From the NCBI GenBank assembly GCA_965651595.1, contig CBFGTA010000050.1, forward strand, positions 1 to 16,251: a stretch of DNA of 16,251 nucleotides, read 5' to 3'. Every line of letters starts with the position of its first letter. Position 1 is the first letter of the stretch. Origin of the DNA: CBFGTA01 sp965651595 (GTDB lineage: Bacteria; Actinomycetota; Actinomycetes; S36-B12; UBA10799). The notes below the pieces were generated by a model, which saw only the letters and a program-made list of their open reading frames with translations, searched no databases and was not told where the DNA came from. Below are positions 1-8,541 of the stretch, piece after piece. A program made the position numbers and the translations under genes.

Positions 1-2531
1 TGGACCTCGACCTCTCCAACGCTTGCGACGATGTCGATTCCGACGAACCCGGACTTTTCGGGTCGACGACCGTGGTGACCTTCGACTGCACCGAGCCGGG
101 AACGAGTTCCTGGATCGACTTGATTGCCGCCGAGGTCCACTCGATCAGTCTCAACGGGGTCGAATTGGAGACTGCCAGCTACGACGGGGCCCGCATTGGT
201 CTGCCCAACCTTGCCGCCCGGAACGAGCTTCGAGTATCGGCCTCTTGTCATTTCATGCGTACCGGCGAAGGCCTACATCGTTTCGTCGATCCAGTCGACC
301 GCGAGGTGTACCTCTATTCGCAGTTCGAAGTGGCCGACGCCCGCCGGGTCTACGCCTGCTTCGAACAGCCGTCTCTGAAAGCTCAGTGGCAGCTGAGTGT
401 GACTGCCCCCGCCCACTGGACAGTGTTGTCGAACAGCCCCACCCCGGCCGCTAGCCCCGTCGGCAACCGTGGCCCGGAGTCACTGCCCACCGCCTGCTGG
501 GAATTCGCCCCGACACCCAGGATTTCGACCTACATTACGGCCATCATCGCTGGCCCCTATCACGGAGAGCACTCCGAGTACGCTGGCCCGCACGGCACCT
601 ACCCGCTGGGCGTCTATTGCCGCCGTAGCCTGGCAGAACATCTCGACGCGGAGGAAATCTTCGAACTCACCTGCCAAGGCTTCGAATTCTACGAGCGCGA
701 GTTCGCCACGGCCTACCCCTTCGGCAAATACGATCAAATTTTCGTGCCCGAGTTCAACGCCGGGGCGATGGAGAATGCCGCGTGTGTAACCTTCTTGGAG
801 GACTACGTATTTCGGTCTCGCACGACGGCCGCCGCCTACGAGGCTCGCGCCAACACGATCCTGCACGAGTTGGCACACATGTGGTTCGGGAACTTGGTGA
901 CGATGACCTGGTGGGATGACTTGTGGCTCAACGAGTCTTTCGCCGAGTGGGCTTCCCACCACGCCAACGCTGAGGCCACCAAATACCGCGACGCCTGGAC
1001 AACCTTCCTGAACCAGCGCAAGACGTGGGCGTATCGGCAAGACCAACTGCCCTCAACCCACCCCATCGCCGCCAACATGATCGACCTCGACGCAGTCCGC
1101 ATCAACTTTGACGGCATCACCTACGCCAAGGGCGCCGCCGCTCTCCGGCAACTCGTTGCCTACGTTGGCCAAGACAACTTCGTTGCCGGGCTGAGGCGAT
1201 ACTTTGCTGATCACGCGTGGTCCAACACAGAGTTTGCCGACTTGTTGAAGGCCCTCAATGCCGCCTCTGGCCGAGAACTCGACGACTGGGCCCGCCTATG
1301 GCTGCGGACTTCCGGCGTCAACACGATTCGCCCCCACATTCAACGCTCCGCAGACGGCACCACGATCGAGTCGTTGCGCCTGGTTCAGGAGGCACCCAAT
1401 TCCCCGGGAGCCGACCCTGTGCTGCGACCCCATCGCCTCGCTGTCGCGGTCTACTCTCGCGACGGGGAAGTCCTCACCCGCCAGGCTCGAGTCGAAGTCG
1501 ACCTGATCGGCGATTCCGTGGACATGGCGGCCCTGGCGGGCGAACCGGCCGGAAATGTGGTGATCGTCAACGATGACGACCTCACGTTCGCGAAGGTCCG
1601 ACTCGACGATGTGTCCCTCGACACTGCCGTCACTGCGATCGATGCGGTCGCCGACTCGCTGACGCGTGCCCTCCTGTGGGGGTCGTTGTGGGACATGACC
1701 CGTGATGCCCAGTTGAGTACTGGTGACTACGTTGCTGCTGTCACTCGGGGATTGGGCCGCGAACCTGATGTGGGGGTCGTGGCGCAGATCTTGCGCCAGG
1801 CTGGCACTGCCATTGACCTTTACGCCACTGAGGCCAACGCAGCCCACTACCGTCACCAGCTCACCAGTTCATTGCGCACCTGGATCGACGATGCTCCCGC
1901 TGGCAGTGACCACCAGCTCGCTTTTGTGCGGGCATTGTCCGGTTTGGCCACTAGTGATGCCGACCTCGATTGGGTTGGTGAGGTGCTTTCCGGCCGGAAC
2001 GTTCCCGACGGATTGCAGGTCGACGCCGATTTGCGCTGGCGGCTGCTAGAACGCCTCGTCATCATGGGGCGCGCCCACGACGAGCACATCGACACCGAGC
2101 TTGACCGGGATCCCACGTCGATGGGGCAACGCTGGGCTGCCACCTGCCGGGCAGCAATTCCGAGTCGAGAAGCCAAGGCTGCAGCCTGGAACCGGGCGTT
2201 GCATCCGCAAAAGCTGGCAAACCACATTCTGGTGGCCACGATCGCCGGAATCATGCACCCAGAACACCGGGGGTTCCTCAACGACCACGTCGATGCCTAC
2301 TTTGCTGCACTACCCGGGTTGTGGTCTTCCCTCACGCACGAAATGGCCCAGGAAGTGACTGCTGGCCTGTATCCGATGTGGCTCGTGACTCCGTCGACTA
2401 TCACGACAACCGAATCTTTCCTGGCTAGTGAGTCATCCGCAGAGCTTCCACCTGCCGCCCGACGCATCCTGTCCGAGCAACTAGACGCTGTGATGCGGGC
2501 CATGAGTTGTCAGGAACGCGACAGTCGCTAG
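1..2531 (+). CDS. pepN: Aminopeptidase N, M1 zinc metallopeptidase (5'-truncated by the window)
   Basis: This is a zinc aminopeptidase that removes N-terminal residues from peptides, probably in the cytoplasm. The frame is open from base 3, and the residues before the first in-frame GTG (72) already read like the family's N-terminal beta domain (DLDLSN), so the true start lies upstream of the window. The exopeptidase motif GAMEN is at 762-776. The zinc site HELAH is at 864-878, and the third zinc ligand, the Glu of NESFAEW at 933-935, lies exactly 18 residues further on, giving HEXXH-X18-E. The remaining C-terminal half is helical, as in the ERAP1-like C-terminal domain of actinobacterial PepN. 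About 842 residues are visible, close to full length for the family. The gene converges on the DUF5130-like gene with about 50 bases between stops. Confidence 0.96.
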   Translation, partial: DLDLSNACDDVDSDEPGLFGSTTVVTFDCTEPGTSSWIDLIAAEVHSISLNGVELETASYDGARIGLPNLAARNELRVSASCHFMRTGEGLHRFVDPVDREVYLYSQFEVADARRVYACFEQPSLKAQWQLSVTAPAHWTVLSNSPTPAASPVGNRGPESLPTACWEFAPTPRISTYITAIIAGPYHGEHSEYAGPHGTYPLGVYCRRSLAEHLDAEEIFELTCQGFEFYEREFATAYPFGKYDQIFVPEFNAGAMENAACVTFLEDYVFRSRTTAAAYEARANTILHELAHMWFGNLVTMTWWDDLWLNESFAEWASHHANAEATKYRDAWTTFLNQRKTWAYRQDQLPSTHPIAANMIDLDAVRINFDGITYAKGAAALRQLVAYVGQDNFVAGLRRYFADHAWSNTEFADLLKALNAASGRELDDWARLWLRTSGVNTIRPHIQRSADGTTIESLRLVQEAPNSPGADPVLRPHRLAVAVYSRDGEVLTRQARVEVDLIGDSVDMAALAGEPAGNVVIVNDDDLTFAKVRLDDVSLDTAVTAIDAVADSLTRALLWGSLWDMTRDAQLSTGDYVAAVTRGLGREPDVGVVAQILRQAGTAIDLYATEANAAHYRHQLTSSLRTWIDDAPAGSDHQLAFVRALSGLATSDADLDWVGEVLSGRNVPDGLQVDADLRWRLLERLVIMGRAHDEHIDTELDRDPTSMGQRWAATCRAAIPSREAKAAAWNRALHPQKLANHILVATIAGIMHPEHRGFLNDHVDAYFAALPGLWSSLTHEMAQEVTAGLYPMWLVTPSTITTTESFLASESSAELPPAARRILSEQLDAVMRAMSCQERDSR

Positions 2532-2583
2532 TTCCTTGATAGTCAGCCCTGGCCACAAGTCATCGACTGCCAGTCAATCGCGT

Positions 2584-3027
2584 CTACGCTGGCAGATCCG
2601 TGTGGTAGACCTGGATGCGATCCGAGCGCGCGTGCTCAGCGATCACGTTGACGCCGTCCCGGATACCAGCGGCGATGTCGCCTAGCGCGAAGCGTGAGGT
2701 CATCGACAGGCTGGCCAGGTGCCAAGTTGAATCATTGATGTACTCGGCCGCAATTCGCCCCGTGACAATTTCGAGGGCCCGCTTCTCAGGATCTACGGCC
2801 ACCAAGACGGTCCGGTCCGGATCGGGCAGGCTGCGCTGCACGGCGACTGCTGATGCCCGACCCTCCGGCAGGGGGCCAATGTAGGAGCGAAAGTCGTAAC
2901 CGGTAATCGACTGGGCGCGAAACATGGCCTGCTGCATTTTCTGCAGGCCGACCTGGCTGAAGGCAGGACGATCCGAGACGTCGTTCAGAATGTTGAGCTC
3001 GCCGGTGCGAGTACTACCATCTGACAC
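2584..3027 (-). CDS. DUF5130-like (TPM-domain-like) conserved actinobacterial protein
   Basis: This 147-aa protein resembles the DUF5130 family found beside pepN in actinobacteria (the Rv2468c type, from memory). The central part, with LVAVDPEKRALEIVTG followed by an alternating helix region ending in GVNVIAEHARSD, has the look of a TPM-like fold. No catalytic function can be assigned, and there is no signal peptide or membrane helix. I chose the GTG at 3027 because it has an excellent Shine-Dalgarno (AGGAGG, 3033-3038, 5 bases away). A longer reading from 3081 would extend much further into the upstream gene and add low-complexity residues. With this start the gene overlaps the end of the CtaJ-like gene by 14 bases, so the two are probably co-transcribed and coupled. 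The family call is by recognition only. Confidence 0.75.
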   Translation of the reverse strand: MSDGSTRTGELNILNDVSDRPAFSQVGLQKMQQAMFRAQSITGYDFRSYIGPLPEGRASAVAVQRSLPDPDRTVLVAVDPEKRALEIVTGRIAAEYINDSTWHLASLSMTSRFALGDIAAGIRDGVNVIAEHARSDRIQVYHTDLPA

Positions 3028-3289
3028 TGGCTCCTCCTTCGTGCTCGTCCTGGGCTGAGACCGGTGCCCCGAGGCTGGCAATTGCCGTCGCCGTCACGGC
3101 GGTGGTTGGGGAACCAGTGTCGAGGGGATCAACCAACATTGGCTCGTAGGGCCACGGTTCGCCCGGCCGATAGCTACCGGCACGCGTCCACCCCGGCGCC
3201 AAAATCGCTAACGCCAGGATGATGGTTGCAGCGATAGGCACCCCGACCACGAGCAGCAACACCTGCACGTCACTCAGAGAACTCTCCAC
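3014..3289 (-). CDS. Small single-helix membrane protein resembling cytochrome aa3 oxidase subunit CtaJ
   Basis: This is a 91-aa protein with one hydrophobic helix at about residues 8-30, followed by the motif YRPGEPWPYEP and a soluble Pro/Ala/Thr-rich tail. The helix-then-RYRPGxxWxYEP layout, and the position between pepN and the DUF5130 gene, match the small actinobacterial protein identified as CtaJ in the mycobacterial bcc-aa3 respiratory supercomplex. The assignment is from recalled similarity and needs an alignment. The GTG at 3289 has no Shine-Dalgarno, but a TAGTCT -10-like box lies exactly 6 bases upstream, so a leaderless start is favoured. A GTG a few codons later (GTGCAGGTG) is a weaker alternative. 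It overlaps the downstream DUF5130-like gene by 14 bases. If it is not CtaJ, it is an unassigned membrane microprotein. Confidence 0.65.
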   Translation of the reverse strand: MESSLSDVQVLLLVVGVPIAATIILALAILAPGWTRAGSYRPGEPWPYEPMLVDPLDTGSPTTAVTATAIASLGAPVSAQDEHEGGASVRW

Positions 3290-3301
3290 CCGACCAGACT
3301 A
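3290..3301 (-). promoter_or_regulatory. Putative -10 box and leaderless start context of the CtaJ-like gene
   Basis: On the minus strand the sequence reads TAGTCT (3301-3296), then GGTCGG, then the GTG start at 3289. TANNNT six bases before the start codon is the classic actinobacterial leaderless arrangement. No convincing -35 hexamer is visible. The same sequence with a single base changed precedes the globin gene at 8659-8674. Confidence 0.5.
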
Positions 3302-3448
3302 GTGGGTGTCTGCTCGGCACTCCACTCGCACGCAGCACGCGGTAGCTCACCTCACGGCTGGCCGTGGAGGATCTCGGGAGCGATTCCAAGGTGGACTGTC
3401 GGGTACACCAGCCCTACCGGCAGCGACTTGGCGCGTTGGCGCCGCGAA

Positions 3449-5611
3449 CTACGAGCGATGTCGGGGGCCTGCCCCGATGGCGGAAACGATTGACTGCAGT
3501 ACGGGCGAGTCAGGCAAGTGCTCCAACAACACGGGAGCGCCGGTCCCGTCACACAGCGGAACACGCCAATTGGGGTATTCGTGCTCTGTGCCGGGCTGGT
3601 TCTGGGTTCTCACGTCGCCCACCATGTCCGCCAGGCTGACGGCCTTGAGTCTGCTCGGTGACCATGCCAACGTGCGGTGCAAAGCCACGACCACTTCCGA
3701 CTCGCTTGCTCCGGGACGCAGCAGACCCTTGGACTCCAGTAGGTTCCGCCAGGCAGCCACGTCTTCCTCATGGGCGGCCTGTTCAGTCGCCTCTTCGCGG
3801 TTGAGCAGGCCGAGTTCCGCCCGCAGGCGAACATGACTCCCGCGCAAGTAGCCAGCGGTGGGCGGCAAGTCGTGGACTGTCACGGCCGCCAGGGTGTCTG
3901 GGCGCCACCGCTCCGGGGGTCGGGGGCCAGCCTCGTCCATCTCGAAGAACAACACAATCGTCCCCAAGATCCCCCGTGAAGCGAGATAGTCGCTCACCCA
4001 CGGTTCGACCGTGCCGAGATCCTCACCAACCACGACCGCATCGGCACGGTGTGCTTCCAGCACGAGAATGTCGACCATCGCCCGGTGATCAAATTTGACG
4101 TAGGTTCCTTCGTTGGCGGGGCGGCCCGCCGGAATCCACCACTGGCGAAACAATCCGAGGACGTGGTCGATTCGCAGTCCGCCCGAGACCCGCAGCAGGT
4201 TGCGAATCATGTCCCGGTAGGCAGCGAATCCAGTGCGAGCGAGCATGTCCGGCCGCAACGGCGGTTGCGACCAGTTTTGTCCCACTTGGTTGAACGCGTC
4301 CGGCGGGGCCCCGACTGTGACTCCCCGCGCCATGACCTCGGGTTCCGACCACGTGTCAGCACCGAACTTGTGGACGCCCACGGCCAAGTCATGCATGATC
4401 CCGATCGCCATACCTGCGTCGCGGGCTGCCTGCTGACTCGCGGCGAGCTGTTCCGTGGTGACCCATTGCAGCCACCGGTGAAACTCAACCTGGTGCTCGA
4501 GACGGACGGCTTCGGCGGCCACGGCCACGCTGTTCGGATCCTGGAGTTCGGTGGGCCACTGGTCCCACTCGGGGCCATGCTCTTCGGCGAGGGCCGACCA
4601 GATCGAGAAGGTGTCGAGGGCTGGCCCGAGTCGGCGTCGAAAATCGGCATACTCGGCTCGACGGCCAGGCGTGAGTTCGACAGCATGAACCAGACCTAGC
4701 GCCCTGCGCTTTGCCGCCCAGCTCGCGTCTCGGTCGAGTTCATCGCTGGTCGCGTTCTTGGCGCGAACTCCCTCCGCCAACTGCAGAACCTGGGCTCGGG
4801 CCGCTTCTGGCAGGTACGCGAACTCGGGTATCCCCTCCACTCGCAGGTAGATCGGGTTGACGAAGCGGCGAGTCACCGGAAGGTATGGGCTGGGCACCAT
4901 GGGTGGGCTCGGGGCGGCCGCGTGAATTGGATTAATTAGGAGGAAGTCCGCACCGTGGGACCGACTCGACCAGGAGGCCAAGTCGCTGAGATCTGCCAGA
5001 TCCCCTATCCCCCACGAGCGGCGCGAGCGCACCGAGTACAGCTGGGTCGCGATTCCCCAGCTCGATCCGCGCTGCAGGTTGGCTGGCAGGGTGATCGCTT
5101 GGGGACACACCACGAACGCACATTCGTGGCGTTCACCGGCGACTTCCGCAACCCACGTGTGCCAGCCATAGGGCAACGACCGAGCGATACCGAACGTGAC
5201 TTCCACACGATGCCCGCTCGACACTGAGGCCGGTGCGGGGTGGCGAGCGAGTTCCCTAACGTCGAATCGTCGCGACCCGTCTTCAAGCTCAACCCAGACC
5301 CGCACTTCTTTGCCGTCGTCTGCATGCACCCAAGCTTTCCAGGGGTCAGCGCTGCCGGGGTCGTCCCGTACGACGACAGATTCAGGAACCACATTGTCCC
5401 AATGGCGACGGCGAGCCACGAGCAGCGCCTGCCTGCATTCGTGGGGTGTCGTTGCGTCGACGTCGAGGGCAGAGAGAACTGCGGTCACGGATGCGGCGGG
5501 CACTTCGTGACGTTGGCCATGCATATCCAGGTAGGCGGTGGCAACGCCGTAGTGGTCGGCGAGGGCCGCCAGGTCTGCATCAATGACCTCGTCTCCGGTG
5601 AGTGAACTCAT
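3449..5611 (-). CDS. malQ: 4-alpha-glucanotransferase (amylomaltase, GH77)
   Basis: This cytoplasmic enzyme transfers alpha-1,4-glucan segments between maltodextrins in glycogen/maltodextrin metabolism. The 720-aa product matches the long actinobacterial MalQ type, with an extra N-terminal region of about 150 residues ahead of the (beta/alpha)8 barrel. The GH77 active site is complete: the nucleophile Asp482 in LRIDH, the acid/base Glu530 in VVGEDLG, and the third carboxylate Asp581 in VHDLP. RGSSWGIATQLYSVRSRRSWGIGDL is the usual opening of the barrel. I chose the ATG at 5611 because it forms an ATGA overlap with the upstream amidase stop. The reading frame runs back to 5737, but that stretch is coding sequence of the amidase in another frame. 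No strong terminator follows; the only stem is 5 bp (3430-3443). Confidence 0.96.
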   Translation of the reverse strand: MSSLTGDEVIDADLAALADHYGVATAYLDMHGQRHEVPAASVTAVLSALDVDATTPHECRQALLVARRRHWDNVVPESVVVRDDPGSADPWKAWVHADDGKEVRVWVELEDGSRRFDVRELARHPAPASVSSGHRVEVTFGIARSLPYGWHTWVAEVAGERHECAFVVCPQAITLPANLQRGSSWGIATQLYSVRSRRSWGIGDLADLSDLASWSSRSHGADFLLINPIHAAAPSPPMVPSPYLPVTRRFVNPIYLRVEGIPEFAYLPEAARAQVLQLAEGVRAKNATSDELDRDASWAAKRRALGLVHAVELTPGRRAEYADFRRRLGPALDTFSIWSALAEEHGPEWDQWPTELQDPNSVAVAAEAVRLEHQVEFHRWLQWVTTEQLAASQQAARDAGMAIGIMHDLAVGVHKFGADTWSEPEVMARGVTVGAPPDAFNQVGQNWSQPPLRPDMLARTGFAAYRDMIRNLLRVSGGLRIDHVLGLFRQWWIPAGRPANEGTYVKFDHRAMVDILVLEAHRADAVVVGEDLGTVEPWVSDYLASRGILGTIVLFFEMDEAGPRPPERWRPDTLAAVTVHDLPPTAGYLRGSHVRLRAELGLLNREEATEQAAHEEDVAAWRNLLESKGLLRPGASESEVVVALHRTLAWSPSRLKAVSLADMVGDVRTQNQPGTEHEYPNWRVPLCDGTGAPVLLEHLPDSPVLQSIVSAIGAGPRHRS

Positions 5612-7035
5612 GGGGTCGAACGCCAAGGCAGTGCGTACTCGAGTTGCGCGGCCAACGCGATGATCGTCGCCTCCCCACCAATCCGGCCCACCAGTTGCAC
5701 ACCGATGGGGAGGTTGTGATCGGTTCTCGCCACGCACACGTTGATGGCGGGCTGACCCGTGATGTTGTAGATGGCGCAGTAGGGCGACAGTTGGGTCTGC
5801 CGCGCGAAGTCGGCCGCCGGATCGGAGTCGTTTCGGATGGCGCCGACTTTAGGGGGCAACTCCGCTAGCGTCGGGGCCAAAATGGCGTCATACGGTGCAG
5901 TCGCCTTCAGCGCGGCGACGGCCGCTAGCCGAAGCCTGGCCAAGGCGTTGGCGAGTTCAGCTGCGCTGCGATCACGACCGAGGCCCCGGAGGTAGCGGGT
6001 CAACGGACGCGTGGATTGCTCTTGGTCGACGGTCAGCGGCGCCGAAGCCGCCAACGCTTCCCACAAGACCTGAAATGCATCCAGGTACTCCGGCCCGATC
6101 GGCCGCTCAATCACGTCAACCTGGTGCCCCAGCGCGGTGAGTGCGTCGGCGGCGCGAGTTAACGCCGCATCGACCTGTTCAACGGGCCGCACGTCCGCGA
6201 GCGAACCCTCCCGATACAGGCCAATCCGCTGCGGCGACAACTGTTCGTGGATTGCTGTCGTGGCTGCCAAGTAGTATTCACCCGGCGCGGGCGACGGCAG
6301 TGTGAACAGATCGCCCACTTCGTTGCCAGTCATGACGTCGAGCAGCGCGGCTGCGTCTGCCACTGTCGCTCCCAGCGGTCCGCGGGTGGGAAGTTCACCG
6401 ACGAGTTCCGGAAGCGGCCCGTTGCTGACTCGGCCCCTACTCGGCTTGATCCCGACGCATCCGGTCATCGAGGCGGGTATTCGAATGGAACCTCCCCCAT
6501 CGGAGCCTTGAGCCAGGGGGGACAACTGCGCGGCCACGGCCGCTGCAGCCCCACCGCTCGACCCGCCCGCCGAGTAGTCCAGGTTGGCGGGGTTACGCGC
6601 GGGCGGGGCGTTGTCAGGTTCTGTGTAGCACGGCAAACCGAACTCAGGAGTGTTGGTCTTGCCCGTCGTGATGAGTCCCGCCCGCCTAATGCGCGCAACC
6701 ACAGACGTGTCCTGCCCAGGCACGGTGCGGAAAGCGGCCGAACCAAAGGCTGTGGGAACTCCAGCTAGGTCGTCCAAGTCCTTGATCGGACATGGAACTC
6801 CCACCAGGAGGGACCGTTGAACGATGGCGGGCTTGTCGTGGGTGCGGAGGAAGTCATCTGCGGCATCGGCCTGCGCGAGAGCAAGATCGGCAGCCACCGT
6901 GACGAACGCGCCGACCTCGGCGTTGTTGTCGTCAATGCGACGCAAGTAGTGCTCAGTGACCTCGCGTGAAGATACGGCGCCGTCGCGCAGCATTCGGCCT
7001 AGTTCGACGGCAGTGTGCTCGTGCAACTCGGTCAT
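5608..7035 (-). CDS. Amidase-signature family hydrolase
   Basis: This is a Ser-cisSer-Lys amidohydrolase of 475 aa. The catalytic Lys85 lies in CPIKDLDD, the cis-Ser in GGSSGG (157-162), and the nucleophile Ser183 in GSDGGGSIRIPAS. All three are present, so the enzyme should be active on some carboxamide. The substrate cannot be read from the sequence. A GatA role is unlikely because no gatB or gatC is adjacent. No signal peptide is seen, so it is probably cytoplasmic. The ATG at 7035 has a purine-rich GGAAAGGA about 12 bases upstream, a rather long spacing. The stop codon overlaps the malQ start (ATGA), indicating translational coupling and one transcript. The LapA-domain gene lies 60 bases upstream on the same strand and may share the promoter. 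Confidence 0.93.
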   Translation of the reverse strand: MTELHEHTAVELGRMLRDGAVSSREVTEHYLRRIDDNNAEVGAFVTVAADLALAQADAADDFLRTHDKPAIVQRSLLVGVPCPIKDLDDLAGVPTAFGSAAFRTVPGQDTSVVARIRRAGLITTGKTNTPEFGLPCYTEPDNAPPARNPANLDYSAGGSSGGAAAAVAAQLSPLAQGSDGGGSIRIPASMTGCVGIKPSRGRVSNGPLPELVGELPTRGPLGATVADAAALLDVMTGNEVGDLFTLPSPAPGEYYLAATTAIHEQLSPQRIGLYREGSLADVRPVEQVDAALTRAADALTALGHQVDVIERPIGPEYLDAFQVLWEALAASAPLTVDQEQSTRPLTRYLRGLGRDRSAAELANALARLRLAAVAALKATAPYDAILAPTLAELPPKVGAIRNDSDPAADFARQTQLSPYCAIYNITGQPAINVCVARTDHNLPIGVQLVGRIGGEATIIALAAQLEYALPWRSTP

Positions 7036-7095
7036 GCTCGCGTGGTGTCCTTTCCTGCCAGTGCAATCCCTCCAGGAGTGACGCGGTCGTCACCG

Positions 7096-7443
7096 CTATT
7101 TCTTACCGCCTGCGGCAGCCTGTTGCCGCAAAGCTTCCATCTCTGCGGCCCGCTTCTTGCGGCGGCGCACGACCGCCAAGACGGTGGCTGTAATGCCGCC
7201 ACCGATGATCGCCATTCCCACGAGAACGAAGATCAAGGCGATGTTTGCTTGAAAAAAGATGAAGTTGATACTGACGATATCCCGATTGAGAAAGACGAAG
7301 AAGATCACATAGAGCGCGATCAACGTCCAGATGGTGGGCCGAATATAGGCGGTCCAGGACGTCGACTCGCTCCCATTGGCCGCGCCCGTCACGGGTGTCG
7401 GGTTCGGTGGGACCGGCTGAGGTGCTGGGGTATGTTCGCTCAT
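7096..7443 (-). CDS. LapA-domain (DUF1049) small membrane protein
   Basis: This is a 115-aa integral membrane protein. A Pro/Thr-rich N-terminus (1-30) is followed by helix 1 (about 36-52), the short polar link FLNRDIVSINF, helix 2 (about 67-92), and a cytosolic basic and helical tail (RRRKKRAAEMEALRQQ). Two helices separated by an 'N-R/T-beta strand' link is the signature of the lipopolysaccharide-assembly-protein-A domain. In actinobacteria, which lack LPS, the role is unknown and may be envelope organisation. The ATG at 7443 has a strong Shine-Dalgarno (AGGAGG, 7449-7454, 5 bases away). Its first codons overlap the likely start of the divergent mscS gene, so each gene's leader lies inside the other. 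Confidence 0.85.
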   Translation of the reverse strand: MSEHTPAPQPVPPNPTPVTGAANGSESTSWTAYIRPTIWTLIALYVIFFVFLNRDIVSINFIFFQANIALIFVLVGMAIIGGGITATVLAVVRRRKKRAAEMEALRQQAAAGGKK

Positions 7444-8541
7444 GTGTTCCTCCTCGTTTCAGTGTCGCAGGTCTTGACGGCCAACGCAGACCGAGCCGCG
7501 GCGTCGTCGAGTCTGGCCACCACGACGTCACCCACCCCGACTGCAACAACTACCTCGACGCCCACACCATCGCCTGATCCTGGCAGTTTGGCGGATCAGT
7601 TCGCGCGCGATCCCGGTCAAGCCTTCTTGGACTACGTCGTTGGCGTGCCCCTACGAGTCGCGATCATCATTGTCTGTGCAGTCGTCTTTTGGGCTCTGAC
7701 GGTCCGCGCCGTAAACCGTGTGACGCGCCGACTGGTCGTGAAGGCCGAAAGTGACCGCCTCGCACTGCAGCGTCAGACGCGTCACACATCCGACCTCGCT
7801 GCTGCAGTCATGAATCAGCGTCGCCGAGCCCGGGCCGAAGCAATCGCGGCGCTTCTCCGATCAGCGATCACCTTCGTCATCGCCACGATCACTATCTTGC
7901 TGGTCTTGGCTCAGTTCGAGATCGATCTGACACCATTGCTGGCGAGCGCCGGCATCGTCGGTGTGGCCTTGAGCTTTGGCGCCCAAAGCCTGGTCAAGGA
8001 CTACCTCTCGGGGATATTCATCATCTTGGAGGATCAGTATGGGGTGGGCGACCTCGTCGATGTGGGAGAAGCGATTGGACACGTCGAGGACGTCACCCTG
8101 CGAGTAACCCGACTCCGGGACCTCACCGGCATCGTGTGGTACGTACGAAACGGTGAGATCTTGCGCGTCGCCAACAAGTCGCAGGGCTGGACGATTGCCA
8201 TCGTCGACATCCCGGTGATGTACGACGAAGACCTCGGCCGTGTGCGGGACGTGGTGGAGCGAGTGGCCGACGATATGGATGCCGACGCTACATTCGACGG
8301 CAAACTGCTCGGCAGGCTCGCCTACGGAGGAGTTGAGTCGGTCAGTGGGGAGGCCGTTTACGTGCGGATGACGGCCAAAGTGAAGCCTGAGGAACAGGTG
8401 CCTACGACTCGGGCCATCCGTGAGAGAGTCAAGGCTGCCTTCGACGCAGCCGGAATCCAAGTACCAGTGCTGCTCTACGGGGCTGGTGGTACCGGACCGG
8501 GCGGGGCTGGCAGACCCGGAGCGGCGACTCCCCCCTCGTAG
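7432..8541 (+). CDS. MscS-family mechanosensitive ion channel
   Basis: This is a small-conductance mechanosensitive channel that releases solutes on hypo-osmotic shock, a homoheptamer in the plasma membrane in characterised members. The 369-aa product has a Ser/Thr/Pro-rich N-terminal stretch (about 24-50), helix 1 (VPLRVAIIIVCAVVFWAL), a basic loop, helix 2 (AITFVIATITILLVLAQF) and the pore helix. The run ASAGIVGVALSFGAQSLVKD then YLSGIFIILEDQYGVGD is the diagnostic TM3-to-beta-domain signature. An alpha/beta cytoplasmic domain and a Gly/Ala/Pro tail follow. I favour the ATG at 7432, which has a modest G-rich leader. GTG at 7444 or 7462 is possible, because the first 15 residues are partly the complement of the opposite gene's ribosome site. 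The open frame continues upstream to 7015 only as antisense of the LapA gene. Confidence 0.9.
   Translation: MFAHVFLLVSVSQVLTANADRAAASSSLATTTSPTPTATTTSTPTPSPDPGSLADQFARDPGQAFLDYVVGVPLRVAIIIVCAVVFWALTVRAVNRVTRRLVVKAESDRLALQRQTRHTSDLAAAVMNQRRRARAEAIAALLRSAITFVIATITILLVLAQFEIDLTPLLASAGIVGVALSFGAQSLVKDYLSGIFIILEDQYGVGDLVDVGEAIGHVEDVTLRVTRLRDLTGIVWYVRNGEILRVANKSQGWTIAIVDIPVMYDEDLGRVRDVVERVADDMDADATFDGKLLGRLAYGGVESVSGEAVYVRMTAKVKPEEQVPTTRAIRERVKAAFDAAGIQVPVLLYGAGGTGPGGAGRPGAATPPS

Noticed and set aside
480..1046. 188-codon minus-strand frame inside pepN
   Set aside because: It lies opposite the GAMEN and HEXXH catalytic region of pepN, where the real frame is unambiguous.
3430..3443. GGCGC/GCGCC stem as a malQ terminator
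   Set aside because: There are only 5 base pairs, a 4-base loop and no T run. It is too weak to claim in G+C-rich DNA.
3302..3836. Plus-strand frames in the gap before and over the malQ 3' end
   Set aside because: Most of the length is antisense to malQ. The free part (3302-3448) shows no ribosome site and no recognisable protein, and fits better as the upstream region of the CtaJ-like gene.
4049..4699. 216-codon plus-strand frame inside malQ
   Set aside because: It is antisense to a well-supported GH77 gene, resembles no family and has no ribosome site; it is a codon-bias shadow.
5612..5737. Longer start for malQ
   Set aside because: The extra 42 residues are translated from amidase coding sequence. 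The ATG at 5611 gives the usual family N-terminus and an ATGA overlap.
7015..7431. Upstream extension of the mscS reading frame (508-aa version)
   Set aside because: This stretch is antisense to the LapA-domain gene and lacks MscS-like residues. The extension arises from the absence of stops in G+C-rich DNA.
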